From contig NZ_JASBQE010000068.1 in the NCBI RefSeq assembly GCF_029960785.1, positions 1 to 64,000 on the forward strand: a stretch of DNA of 64,000 nucleotides. Direction: 5' to 3'. This stretch comes from Polyangium sp. 15x6. Its GTDB lineage: Bacteria; Myxococcota_A; Polyangia; Polyangiales; Polyangiaceae. Made by a program: the position numbers and the translations under genes. This document shows, one piece after another, positions 34,256 to 41,790 of this stretch; positions within the stretch are counted from its first letter, which is position 1; each line of letters begins with the position of its first letter. The notes under the pieces were generated by a model. That model did no database searches and was not told where the DNA came from. It saw only the letters and a program-made list of their open reading frames with translations.

Positions 34256-34303
34256 GAACCCCGAGCGATCGCCGCGCGTGCAACTGCTCCGGGCGGCCGC
34301 CCC

Positions 34304-34332
34304 TTGACACGATCGGGGTCGTTCGTGCTACG
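34304..34332 (+). promoter_or_regulatory. Candidate sigma70 promoter of the metal-transport/MbnPH operon
   Basis: A perfect -35 TTGACA (34304-34309), a 17-bp spacer, then GCTACG (34327-34332), a weak -10. It lies about 110 bp before the transporter start, in the gap after the FHA-sigma54 gene. Confidence 0.4.
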
Positions 34333-34448
34333 TTCGTGTGGTCAGCCACCCTGACGCCTCGATGGCGGTTCGGCGCTCGCCGGTCCGTAGAGCGTCCCCG
34401 GCGGCCACGATCGACCCGCGACCGCTGGGAAACCCCTCCGGTCGCTGT

Positions 34449-35186
34449 GTGAGTGTGCCCGTGATCTCCGTCTTCTCGCTCCTCTTGCTGGGCTTTTTCC
34501 TCGGCATGCGGCACGCAACCGATCCGGACCATGTCGTCGCGGTGACCACGATCGTCAGTCGGGAGCGCACGCTCCGCGCAGCCGCTCCGCTCGGAGCGAT
34601 CTGGGGCCTCGGCCATACCGTGACGATTCTCGTCGTCGGGGGCGCCATCGTCCTCTTCGGCATCGTGGTCCCGCCCCGCGTGGGCCTGACGATGGAGCTC
34701 TCGGTCGCGCTCATGCTGATGCTCCTCGGCGGCCTGAGCCTCGCGAGGATCGTGCGACAGACGCGCGATCACGACGCACACCCTGATTCCGGACACGAGC
34801 GCGCGCACGCCCTGCTGCTCGGGCTCGATCGCCGGCTCGGGCACCTCGGCGCCTATCACGTCATTCGGCCGCTCGTCGTGGGCGTGGTGCATGGAATGGC
34901 CGGCTCGGCCGCGGTGGCATTGCTCGTGGTGGGGACCATTCACGAACCGGGGTGGGCGCTCGTCTACCTCGTCGTCTTCGGCGCCGGGACCATTGCCGGC
35001 ATGCTCCTCATCACGACCGCCCTGGCGATTCCGTTCGCGTACGTGGCGCGCCGCTTCGAACGGCTCCACCGCGGCCTCGGGCTCGCCGCGGGCGTGTCGA
35101 GCCTGGCCTTCGGGGCGTTGCTCGCCTACGAGATCGGCTTCGTGCAAGGTCTCTTCACCGGCAATCCCCAATGGATTCCAGGCTGA
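34449..35186 (+). CDS. NicO/UreH-type nickel-cobalt (heavy metal) transporter
   Basis: About 245 residues from GTG 34449; upstream in-frame starts exist, so the start is uncertain. TM1 carries RHATDPDHVVAV, the H-x4-D-H signature of nickel/cobalt permeases, followed by GAIWGLGHTVTILV (the second family motif). A His/Asp-rich cytoplasmic loop (DHDAHPDSGHERAH) and further TM helices with GVVHGMAGSAAV come next. It may import or export Ni, Co or another divalent metal. It is followed 20 bp later by mbnP-like and mbnH-like genes, suggesting that the metal handled relates to that pair. Confidence 0.8.
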   Translation: MSVPVISVFSLLLLGFFLGMRHATDPDHVVAVTTIVSRERTLRAAAPLGAIWGLGHTVTILVVGGAIVLFGIVVPPRVGLTMELSVALMLMLLGGLSLARIVRQTRDHDAHPDSGHERAHALLLGLDRRLGHLGAYHVIRPLVVGVVHGMAGSAAVALLVVGTIHEPGWALVYLVVFGAGTIAGMLLITTALAIPFAYVARRFERLHRGLGLAAGVSSLAFGALLAYEIGFVQGLFTGNPQWIPG

Positions 35187-35206
35187 TCGTGGCAGGAGGC
35201 GAGCCG

Positions 35207-36172
35207 ATGTCCCTCGAACTCCGTTCCCTCGTCGTTTTTCTCCTCGCCGTCGGCTGCTCTTCGTCCGACCCGGCGCCTCCGAGCTCCAGGCCCAGCCCGG
35301 TAACGCTCCAGTTCGAAGCCGTCGACGCCGCGGGGACGCCCTACGTCTGCGGCGCGAAGGGGCTCCACATCGCGGGGCTCACGGATGCGATCCCCGGCGA
35401 TCTCCGCTTTTATGTGCACGATGTCCGCCTGCTGAAGGGCGACCGGACGATCGAGGTGACGCTCGTTCAGGACAAAGCCTGGCAATACCAGAACGTCGCG
35501 CTGCTCGATTTCGAGGACGCGACGGACGCGTGCTCATTCGTCATCTTTGGCAAGAGCAAGACCCCCGATACCAACCGCGTCTTGCGCGGATTGCCTGCCG
35601 AGGCGGGCCCGTACGACGGCGTCGAGTTCACCCTCGGCGTGCCCGTCGCCTTGAATCACCGCGAGACCGCCGATTCGAAGAGCCCGCTCAACACGACGGG
35701 CATGGACCACGGCGCCGCGGACGGGCGGCAGTTCGCGCGCGTGAGTTTTTACTCTGTCACGACCGGGGCGACGGGAGACAAGGACCACAACCTCCTCGTG
35801 TTCCGGAGCGTATGCAACAATGTGACGAACGGGGGCGAGATCCCCGCCTCTGCGGATGCATGTAACAAACCCAATCGACCGACGATCCGCCTCTCGCAGG
35901 CGGGGTTCGACCCCGCGAAGGATGTGATCGTCGTCGACGTGGACGCGATGTTCCGCGGCTACACGACGCCGGGGACCCCGGGCGCCCACGCCGATCTGAG
36001 CAGTGGGGGACGCGTCGATTGTTATGGTCCGCTGAACGCGGGAGACCTGGGGCCGCAGATCGGCGCCGAGCGCTGCGGGAAGTTTTACCCGAACATCGGC
36101 CTCGATTACGCGACCGGCAGACCGAAGGGAACGCAGGGCGTCTTCCGCATCGAAAAGGGCAAAGCGCGGTGA
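35207..36172 (+). CDS. mbnP: MbnP-like copper-binding lipoprotein (metallo-mystery pair, four-Cys type)
   Basis: 321 residues from ATG 35207 (CAGGAGGC upstream), with lipobox LAVGC. Family hallmarks are FEAVDAAGTPYVCG near the N-terminus, LRFYVHDVRLL, then AWQYQNVALLDFED with Trp92 at the place of the Trp oxidised to kynurenine in characterised MbnP, and conserved Cys pairs (VCG/ACS, VCN/ACN) plus CGKFYPNIGLDY. In the studied system the modified protein binds one copper at the envelope. Its stop overlaps the mbnH start (GTGA), so the two are translated as a pair. Confidence 0.85.
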   Translation: MSLELRSLVVFLLAVGCSSSDPAPPSSRPSPVTLQFEAVDAAGTPYVCGAKGLHIAGLTDAIPGDLRFYVHDVRLLKGDRTIEVTLVQDKAWQYQNVALLDFEDATDACSFVIFGKSKTPDTNRVLRGLPAEAGPYDGVEFTLGVPVALNHRETADSKSPLNTTGMDHGAADGRQFARVSFYSVTTGATGDKDHNLLVFRSVCNNVTNGGEIPASADACNKPNRPTIRLSQAGFDPAKDVIVVDVDAMFRGYTTPGTPGAHADLSSGGRVDCYGPLNAGDLGPQIGAERCGKFYPNIGLDYATGRPKGTQGVFRIEKGKAR

Positions 36173-37353
36173 GCCTGCCCGGCGTGAGACGCTCGTCGAT
36201 GGCGCTCCTCCTCAGCGTGGCGGCGCTCGGGTGCAAGCCCTCCGCCGATCGCCCCGCCGAGCAGCCCTGGGTGTGGGATCTTCCGCCGGGTTTTCCCGCG
36301 CCGCTCGTGCCCGCGGACAACCCGATGAGCGCGGCCAAGGTCGCGCTCGGTCGGATGCTCTTTTACGACAAACGCCTCTCCGCGAACGAGCGCATTTCGT
36401 GCGCGACGTGCCACCAGCAAGCGCTGGCATTCAGCGACGGACGAACCACGCCGGTCGGCCTCGCGGGCGACGCGCATCCGCGGAATGCTCCAACGCTCGC
36501 CAATGTCGCGTACGCCCCGCGGCTCAACTGGGCCGATCCGGGGACGAAGGCGCTGGAGGCACAAATGGAGGGGCCCGTGTTCGGACACGGCGCGCCCATC
36601 GTCGAGATGGGGCTCGTGGACGAACCGCGCCGCGAGGCGGCCCTCGCGCGGCTGCTCGTGGACGAACGGTATCGCGAGGCCTTCGAGCGGGCCTTCCCGG
36701 ACACGGCGAAGTACACGTTCGCGCATGTCTTCAAGGCCATCGCGAGCTTCGAGCGCACGCTGGTCTCGGGGATGTCCGCCTGGGACCGGTATCGTGCAGG
36801 CGACGACACGGCGCTCGGAGCGGCGGAACGCCGGGGAATGTACATCGTGCGCGATCACGCCGGCGGCGCCCTTTGCCATCATTGCCACGATGGCTTCAAT
36901 CTATCGGGACCCGTCAAACACGTGGATGCGCCGTTCGACGAGATCGTGTTCGCGAACATCGGCCTCTACAACGTGGGGAGCACGGGCGCGTATCCCGAGG
37001 GCAATCAGGGCCTCTACGAACACACCAAGAACCTCTCGGACCGCGGGAAGTTCCGTACGCCCACGCTGCGCAACGTGGCCGTGACGGGTCCGTACATGCA
37101 CGACGGCAGCGTCGCGACGCTCGAGGACGTGCTCACCGTGTACGCGGAGGGAGGGCGCGTGATCGAGGGGGGCCCCTACGCGGGGGATGGTCGCAAAAAC
37201 CCGCACAAATCAGCGGGACTCGGTGGTACACCCTTGAGCGCCGAGCAGCGGCAGGATGTCATCGCGTTCCTCGGCGCGCTCACGGACGAGGGGTTTCTCT
37301 CCGATGCGCGTTTTTCGACCCCGTATCCGGAGGACCCACATTTCGGGGAGTGA
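36169..37353 (+). CDS. mbnH: MbnH-like di-haem enzyme (bacterial cytochrome c peroxidase family)
   Basis: 394 residues from GTG 36169, overlapping the mbnP stop. It has lipobox VAALGC (Cys22) and two c-type haem sites: CATCH (78-82) with FSDGRTTPVG, and CHHCHDGFN (236-240). The family texts LGRMLFYDKRLS, GPVFGHGAPIVEMGL and KFRTPTLRNVAVTGPYMHDG are all present. Known MbnH enzymes use a bis-Fe(IV) state to oxidise a Trp of MbnP to kynurenine. The short size and pairing fit the MXAN_0977-type di-haem enzymes rather than a true peroxidase. Confidence 0.9.
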   Translation: MSLPGVRRSSMALLLSVAALGCKPSADRPAEQPWVWDLPPGFPAPLVPADNPMSAAKVALGRMLFYDKRLSANERISCATCHQQALAFSDGRTTPVGLAGDAHPRNAPTLANVAYAPRLNWADPGTKALEAQMEGPVFGHGAPIVEMGLVDEPRREAALARLLVDERYREAFERAFPDTAKYTFAHVFKAIASFERTLVSGMSAWDRYRAGDDTALGAAERRGMYIVRDHAGGALCHHCHDGFNLSGPVKHVDAPFDEIVFANIGLYNVGSTGAYPEGNQGLYEHTKNLSDRGKFRTPTLRNVAVTGPYMHDGSVATLEDVLTVYAEGGRVIEGGPYAGDGRKNPHKSAGLGGTPLSAEQRQDVIAFLGALTDEGFLSDARFSTPYPEDPHFGE

Positions 37354-37375
37354 AGGCCCCGATGGAAAGAACCCT

Positions 37376-38116
37376 ATGAAACGTGTCTTGATCCTCGGTG
37401 CCACGTCCGCGGTCGCCGCGGAGGTCGCGCAGATTCACGCAAACCGCGGCGACCGCCTTCATCTGGTGGGTCGCAACCCCGAAAAGCTCGCCGCGGTGGC
37501 GGCGCGATGCGCGGGGTCGACCGTCTCCGTGGCGACCGCCGACTTCGGCGAACTCGGCGCGAACGAGCGCCTCGTCACGGACGCGATCTCGACGCTCGGC
37601 CACGTGGATGCCGCGCTCATCGCGCACGGAGACCTCGGCGATCAGCTCGCCAGCGAGCGCTCCTTCGACGAAGCAGAGGCGATCATCCGCACGAACTTCA
37701 CCAGCGTCGTCTCGCTGCTCATTCCGCTGGCGAATCACATGGAGGCCGCCCGGGAGGGGCGGATCGGCGTCATCACCTCGGTCGCCGGAGACCGCGGGCG
37801 CCCCCGCAACTACACCTACGGCGCGGCCAAAGGGGCGCTCAATGTTTACCTGCAAGGGCTTCGAACGCGCCTTTATGCTTCGGGCGTGACCGTGACGACG
37901 CTGAAGCTCGGCCCGGTCGACACGCCGATGACGCGGGATCATAAAAAGACCGTTCTTTTCGGCAAGCCCGCCGCCGTGGCGAAGGACATCGTGCGCGCGA
38001 TGGACGACGGAACGCCCGAGGCTTACGTACCCGCGAGGTGGGGCCTGATCATGCCCCTGGTGCGGCGCACGCCCGAGGCCCTTTTCCAGAAGCTCCCCTT
38101 CCTCTCCGGGCGCTGA
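37376..38116 (+). CDS. Short-chain dehydrogenase (DprE2-like)
   Basis: 246 residues from ATG 37376 with GGAAAG upstream. The nucleotide-binding motif is VLILGATSAVAAEVAQIHA, followed by the NADP-type VGRNPEK. The catalytic set is present: ITSVAGDRGRPRNYTYGAAK with Ser/Tyr/Lys, then LKLGPVDTPMT. It resembles DprE2-type reductases of 2-keto-arabinose lipid intermediates and is closely similar in layout to the SDR at 38124 on the opposite strand. It starts 22 bp after mbnH, so is perhaps transcribed with it though functionally unrelated. Confidence 0.8.
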   Translation: MKRVLILGATSAVAAEVAQIHANRGDRLHLVGRNPEKLAAVAARCAGSTVSVATADFGELGANERLVTDAISTLGHVDAALIAHGDLGDQLASERSFDEAEAIIRTNFTSVVSLLIPLANHMEAAREGRIGVITSVAGDRGRPRNYTYGAAKGALNVYLQGLRTRLYASGVTVTTLKLGPVDTPMTRDHKKTVLFGKPAAVAKDIVRAMDDGTPEAYVPARWGLIMPLVRRTPEALFQKLPFLSGR

Positions 38117-38123
38117 GGACCGC

Positions 38124-38864
38124 TCAGAAGCCGATCCTGCGCATCACGAAGCGCGGCAGCCATCGAATCACGAGCATGACGAGCGCCCATATCGCGGGCG
38201 TGTAAAGGAGCGGCTTGCGCGCGACCATCGCGCGTACGACGTGCTTCGCGACATCGTCCGGCTCACCGGCGAACGGCGGCGGCTTGAGCCCCGCCGTCAT
38301 GCCGGTCTTGACGAATCCGGGCTTGACGCAAAGGACGGAGAGCCCCTTCGCGTGAAACTTGTGGTCGAGCGCCTCGAGATAATGCGAGAGGCCGGCCTTG
38401 CTCGATCCGTAGAGCGCGACCGGCTTGCGTCCCCGATCGCCCGCCACCGACGAGAAGACGGTGAGCTGGCCGCCGCCCCGCTCGAGGAGTCGTTTGCGCG
38501 CGTGCTCGCAGAACACGACGGTATTCGTGTAGTTCACCGTGAGGAGGCGGCGCGTGAGCTCGACGTCCGCCTCCAGCGCCTCCTGGGTCGCGAACATGCC
38601 TGCCGTGACCACGACCGTGTCGAATCCGCCGAGCGCCCGGTCGGCCTCGTCGAGCGCCGCGGCAAACCCTTCGGGTTTTTCCAGGTCGCATACAGCGTAC
38701 GCCACGCGGGCGTTCTTCGGTTGCCGCGCTTCGAGATCGGCCGCGCTCCGGGCGAGGTCGCCCGCGTCGCGCCCCATCAGGAAGATTTCGTCTCCCCGCT
38801 CCGCGAGCTTTCGCGCGACCGCGCGACCCATGCCTCCCGTGCCACCGAGAACGACCGCCTTCAT
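38124..38864 (-). CDS. Short-chain dehydrogenase (DprE2-like)
   Basis: 246 residues from ATG 38864, overlapping the stop of the FAD oxidase gene (ATGA). VVLGGTGGMGRAVARKLAER is the Rossmann motif, FSSVAGDRGRKPVALYGSSK the catalytic Ser-Tyr-Lys region, and LCVKPGFVKTGMT the NAD-ribose loop. A C-terminal hydrophobic helix (IWALVMLVIRWLPRFVM) suggests membrane association. Coupling to the DprE1-like oxidase points to a two-step epimerisation of a lipid-linked sugar or polyol. It ends 7 bp from its convergent homologue at 38116. Confidence 0.85.
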   Translation of the reverse strand: MKAVVLGGTGGMGRAVARKLAERGDEIFLMGRDAGDLARSAADLEARQPKNARVAYAVCDLEKPEGFAAALDEADRALGGFDTVVVTAGMFATQEALEADVELTRRLLTVNYTNTVVFCEHARKRLLERGGGQLTVFSSVAGDRGRKPVALYGSSKAGLSHYLEALDHKFHAKGLSVLCVKPGFVKTGMTAGLKPPPFAGEPDDVAKHVVRAMVARKPLLYTPAIWALVMLVIRWLPRFVMRRIGF

Positions 38865-40183
38865 GCCCGATCTCCAAAAAGCCGCACGGACTGCGCGCTC
38901 CGCAGCCGCCTGTGAGGATCCCATTTCTCTCGTACCGCGAAGAAACGTTCGAGCCGCGGCTCCATCGCGCGAAAATGCTCTGGCCGCGTGAAACGATCCT
39001 TCGTCAGGTAGATCCGCCCGCCTGCCGCGATGACGAACTCGTTCAGGCGATCGACGATCCGCTGGATGTCCGGCGAGATCGCCATGTCCACCGCGATCGA
39101 CGTCCCTTCGAGCGGGAACGAGAGCAGCCCCTCGCCTTCGGGCCCGCAGTCCTTGATCACGCAAAGCGGCGACGCACCGCCGAGCCGCGTCAAGAGCTCC
39201 ATGAACGCACGCACGGCAGCCGGCCCGGCCGCGCGCGGCAGGACGCACTGGTACTGGGTAAAACCCCGCGGGCCATACACGCGGTTCCAGTGCAGGATCG
39301 CGTCGAGCGGATAGAAGAACGGCTCCGGCGCGACGATCGTCTCCACGCGTTGCTGCGTGTGTCGCCAATAATAAGCCGTGTTGAAGAGGCTCGCCGTCGT
39401 CGGGTTGAGCGCCCAGTCGGGGAGCTCGACCGGGAACGTCAACTCGGCGGCCGCGCGCGGCGGCTCCTTGGGGGCCTCGTGCGGCTCGGCCCATCGGCCG
39501 GCCATGAGGATCCCACGGCCCATCGATCGCCCCCGCTGGAGGCAATCGATCCAGCCCATGGTCATGGGCCACCGGGGCGCGGCGCGGCCGAGGGCGGCGA
39601 GGAACTCGTCGATGTCGCGCACGCGCTCGCTTTCCATGAAGATCCACGGACTCGGAATGCGGTGCAGCGTGAACTCGACCTCGAGGATATGCCCGAGCAG
39701 GCCCATTCCGCCGATGGTCGCGTGGAAGAGATCCGCGTGCTCCGTGGGCGAACACGTGACGATGCTGTCGTCGGCGAGGCGCATGCGCAGGGAGCGTACG
39801 TGCGCGCCGAAGCAGCCTTCGCGATGATGATTCTTGCCATGCACGTCGCTCGCGACCATCCCGCCGAGCGTGACGAACTTGGTCCCTGGCGTGACGGGCG
39901 GAAAAAAGCCGCGCGGAACGAACAATCGATTGAGCTCGACGAGGCTGAGGCCTGCCTCGGCGCGCACGACGCCCGTCCGCGCGTCGAATGCGAGGATCCG
40001 GTTCGCGAGCCGCGTGGACACGACCCTGTCGGTGCCACGGGCGGGCAGCGACGAGTCGCCGTACGAGCGACCCATGCCCCTGGACAGCGTGGTGCCGAGC
40101 GAGAGCGATTCGAGGTTTTCCCCGAGGAGCTCGACGCCCGGCAAGGCAAGTCGCCCCCATGCCGAGAGGATCGCTTCGGCCAT
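38861..40183 (-). CDS. FAD-binding oxidase (DprE1-like, FAD_binding_4 family)
   Basis: 440 residues. The PCMH-type FAD domain has LSRGMGRSYGDSSLP, LVELNRLFVPRGFFPPVTPG and FVTLGGMVASDVHGKNHHREG (the His-containing flavin-site region). The cap/C-terminal domain has FTQYQCVLPR, FPLEGTSIAVDMAIS and KDRFTRPEHFRAM. In mycobacteria DprE1 oxidises C2' of decaprenyl-phosphoryl ribose and DprE2 reduces it; the overlapping SDR gene here reproduces that pair. The sugar substrate in this organism is unknown. It starts 9 bp after the DHS-like gene. Confidence 0.85.
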   Translation of the reverse strand: MAEAILSAWGRLALPGVELLGENLESLSLGTTLSRGMGRSYGDSSLPARGTDRVVSTRLANRILAFDARTGVVRAEAGLSLVELNRLFVPRGFFPPVTPGTKFVTLGGMVASDVHGKNHHREGCFGAHVRSLRMRLADDSIVTCSPTEHADLFHATIGGMGLLGHILEVEFTLHRIPSPWIFMESERVRDIDEFLAALGRAAPRWPMTMGWIDCLQRGRSMGRGILMAGRWAEPHEAPKEPPRAAAELTFPVELPDWALNPTTASLFNTAYYWRHTQQRVETIVAPEPFFYPLDAILHWNRVYGPRGFTQYQCVLPRAAGPAAVRAFMELLTRLGGASPLCVIKDCGPEGEGLLSFPLEGTSIAVDMAISPDIQRIVDRLNEFVIAAGGRIYLTKDRFTRPEHFRAMEPRLERFFAVREKWDPHRRLRSAQSVRLFGDRA

Positions 40184-40192
40184 GGCTCCCTC

Positions 40193-41212
40193 CTACGAGA
40201 GCTTCGACAGCAGCGCGTTCGCCGCCTCCGGGTGTTGCTTGTATTCGAGCAACGCGCTGAGGAGCAGGGGCGCCACGATGGTCGCGTCCGACTCGATCAC
40301 GAACATGGGCGTCTCCTTCGTGAGCTTGTCCCAGGTGATCTTCTCGTTCGGCGTCGCGCCCGAGTACGAGCCGTACGACGTCGTCGAATCCGAGATCTGG
40401 CAGAAGTACGCCCAGGGTTTCACGGGCTGCTCGAGGTCGTACTTGATCGACGGCACGACGCAGATGGGGAAGTCCCCGGCGATGCCGCCGCCGATCTGGA
40501 AGAAGCCCACGCCCGATCCTGCCGAGAGCTCACGATACTGATCGTAAAACGCGGCCATGTACTCGATGCCGGACTTGACGATGCTCGCGCTGCACTCGCC
40601 GAACTTGACGTGGGAGGCGAAGATGTTGCCGAACGTCGAATCCTCGTAGCCGGGGACCACGATCGGGAGGTTCTTGCGCGCGGCGGCGAGCAGCCAGCAC
40701 GCGTCCGGGTCGCCTTCGTGGAGCGCCGGGTCGAGGCGCTGGATGAGGTCGTAGAAGTATTCGTGCCAGAAGCGCCGCTCGCCCGCCGTGCTCGCATTTT
40801 TCCACATGGGCACGAGGTACTTCTCGACGGCGCGGAACGCCTCGTCCTCGGGGATGCTCGTGTCGGTGACGCGCCGCATGCGGTCCTCGAGGATCTTCGT
40901 GTCGTCCTCTTTCGTGAAGTAGCGGTAGTCGGGGAAATCCTTGTAGCTCGCGTGCGCGACGAGCCGGAAGAGCGACTCTTCGAGGTTCGCCCCCGTCACG
41001 GAAAAGCCGTGGATGAGCCCCGCGCGGATGGCGGGCGCGAGCGTGATGCCGAGCTGCGCCGACGACATCGCTCCCGCGAGGGCCCAGAACATCTTCCCGC
41101 CGCTCTCGATGTGTCGAACGTAGGCGACCAACGCGTCACGCGTCGCGCGCGCATTGAAGTTCTTGTAGTTCTTCAGGATGAACTCGAGAATCGGAAGCGT
41201 GGGGGGCGTCAT
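40193..41212 (-). CDS. Deoxyhypusine-synthase-like protein
   Basis: 339 residues from ATG 41212 (an upstream ATG at 41230 is in frame). Family motifs are KMFWALAGAMSSAQLGITLA at the NAD site, GLIHGFSVTGANLEESL, NLPIVVPGYEDSTFGN, SGVGFFQIGGGIAGDFPICV and YSGATPNEKITW. Eukaryotic DHS transfers aminobutyl from spermidine to eIF5A Lys; bacteria lack that target, and bacterial relatives make homospermidine or have unknown roles. Here it heads an operon with the DprE1/DprE2-like pair, an unusual neighbourhood. Confidence 0.8.
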   Translation of the reverse strand: MTPPTLPILEFILKNYKNFNARATRDALVAYVRHIESGGKMFWALAGAMSSAQLGITLAPAIRAGLIHGFSVTGANLEESLFRLVAHASYKDFPDYRYFTKEDDTKILEDRMRRVTDTSIPEDEAFRAVEKYLVPMWKNASTAGERRFWHEYFYDLIQRLDPALHEGDPDACWLLAAARKNLPIVVPGYEDSTFGNIFASHVKFGECSASIVKSGIEYMAAFYDQYRELSAGSGVGFFQIGGGIAGDFPICVVPSIKYDLEQPVKPWAYFCQISDSTTSYGSYSGATPNEKITWDKLTKETPMFVIESDATIVAPLLLSALLEYKQHPEAANALLSKLS

Positions 41213-41372
41213 GAGAAGTCTTTCCATTCCTTCGGTCGATCGCGTGAGGGAGAGCCGGGCCATCGAGGTCGGCCGCGTGGCGGCCGAGGCGTAGCACGTC
41301 ACGTCCTACCCGGCACATGCCACATCACGCAAAAGATTCGCGTTCACGCGGCCGGAACGTCAGCGTGACCTG

Positions 41373-41759
41373 TCAATCCGTCGCGCCGGCCGGCGCCGTG
41401 GGCTTGACCTTCATGCTCTTGTATCGCGAAAGCTCGACGAGCCCCGCGGGGGCGCCACGCGGCTTCGAGACCTCGGACGCGCGGCAGAAATGCACCTCGA
41501 CCTTCGGGGCGCCGCGTGCTTTCGAATACCAGGCCGCCGCCGCCGCGGCGACCTCGATGACCGAGCGGGGGACCTCGACACGCTCAGGGTTGCGCACGAC
41601 GACGTGGCTCCCCGGTGTCCCGCCTGCCACGTGCAGCCATACGTCGTGCGGCGCCGCGACGTCGAACGTCAGGTAGTCGTTGTCCTCGGCGCCGCGGCCG
41701 ATGAGGACCTCGAAGCCCTCCACGGTCACCGTACGGTACGGTCGTCCTTTGCTTCCCAC
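41373..41759 (-). CDS. Stand-alone NFACT-R (DUF814) RNA-binding-domain protein
   Basis: 128 residues from GTG 41759, 31 bp after the preceding ferritin-like gene on the same strand. It holds the C-terminal domain of RqcH/NEMF/Tae2 proteins: FEVLIGRGAEDNDYLTF, HDVWLHVAGGTPGSHVVV, RSVIEVAAAAAAWYSKARG and the closing YKSMKVKP. The NFACT-N and coiled-coil parts are missing, so it is not a full RqcH that adds Ala tails on stalled 50S subunits. It may bind tRNA or ribosomal RNA alone. Confidence 0.8.
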   Translation of the reverse strand: MGSKGRPYRTVTVEGFEVLIGRGAEDNDYLTFDVAAPHDVWLHVAGGTPGSHVVVRNPERVEVPRSVIEVAAAAAAWYSKARGAPKVEVHFCRASEVSKPRGAPAGLVELSRYKSMKVKPTAPAGATD

Positions 41760-41790
41760 GCGCGGAGTCTGCCTTGCGAAGGGCCGAACC

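Noticed and set aside
36169-37353. Calling the di-haem protein a cytochrome c peroxidase
   Set aside because: Its size, lipobox and overlap with an MbnP-type gene fit the MbnH subgroup, which modifies its partner rather than reducing peroxide.
36231-37379. 382-codon plus-strand frame inside mbnH
   Set aside because: Different phase from the di-haem enzyme; Arg-rich shadow without motifs.
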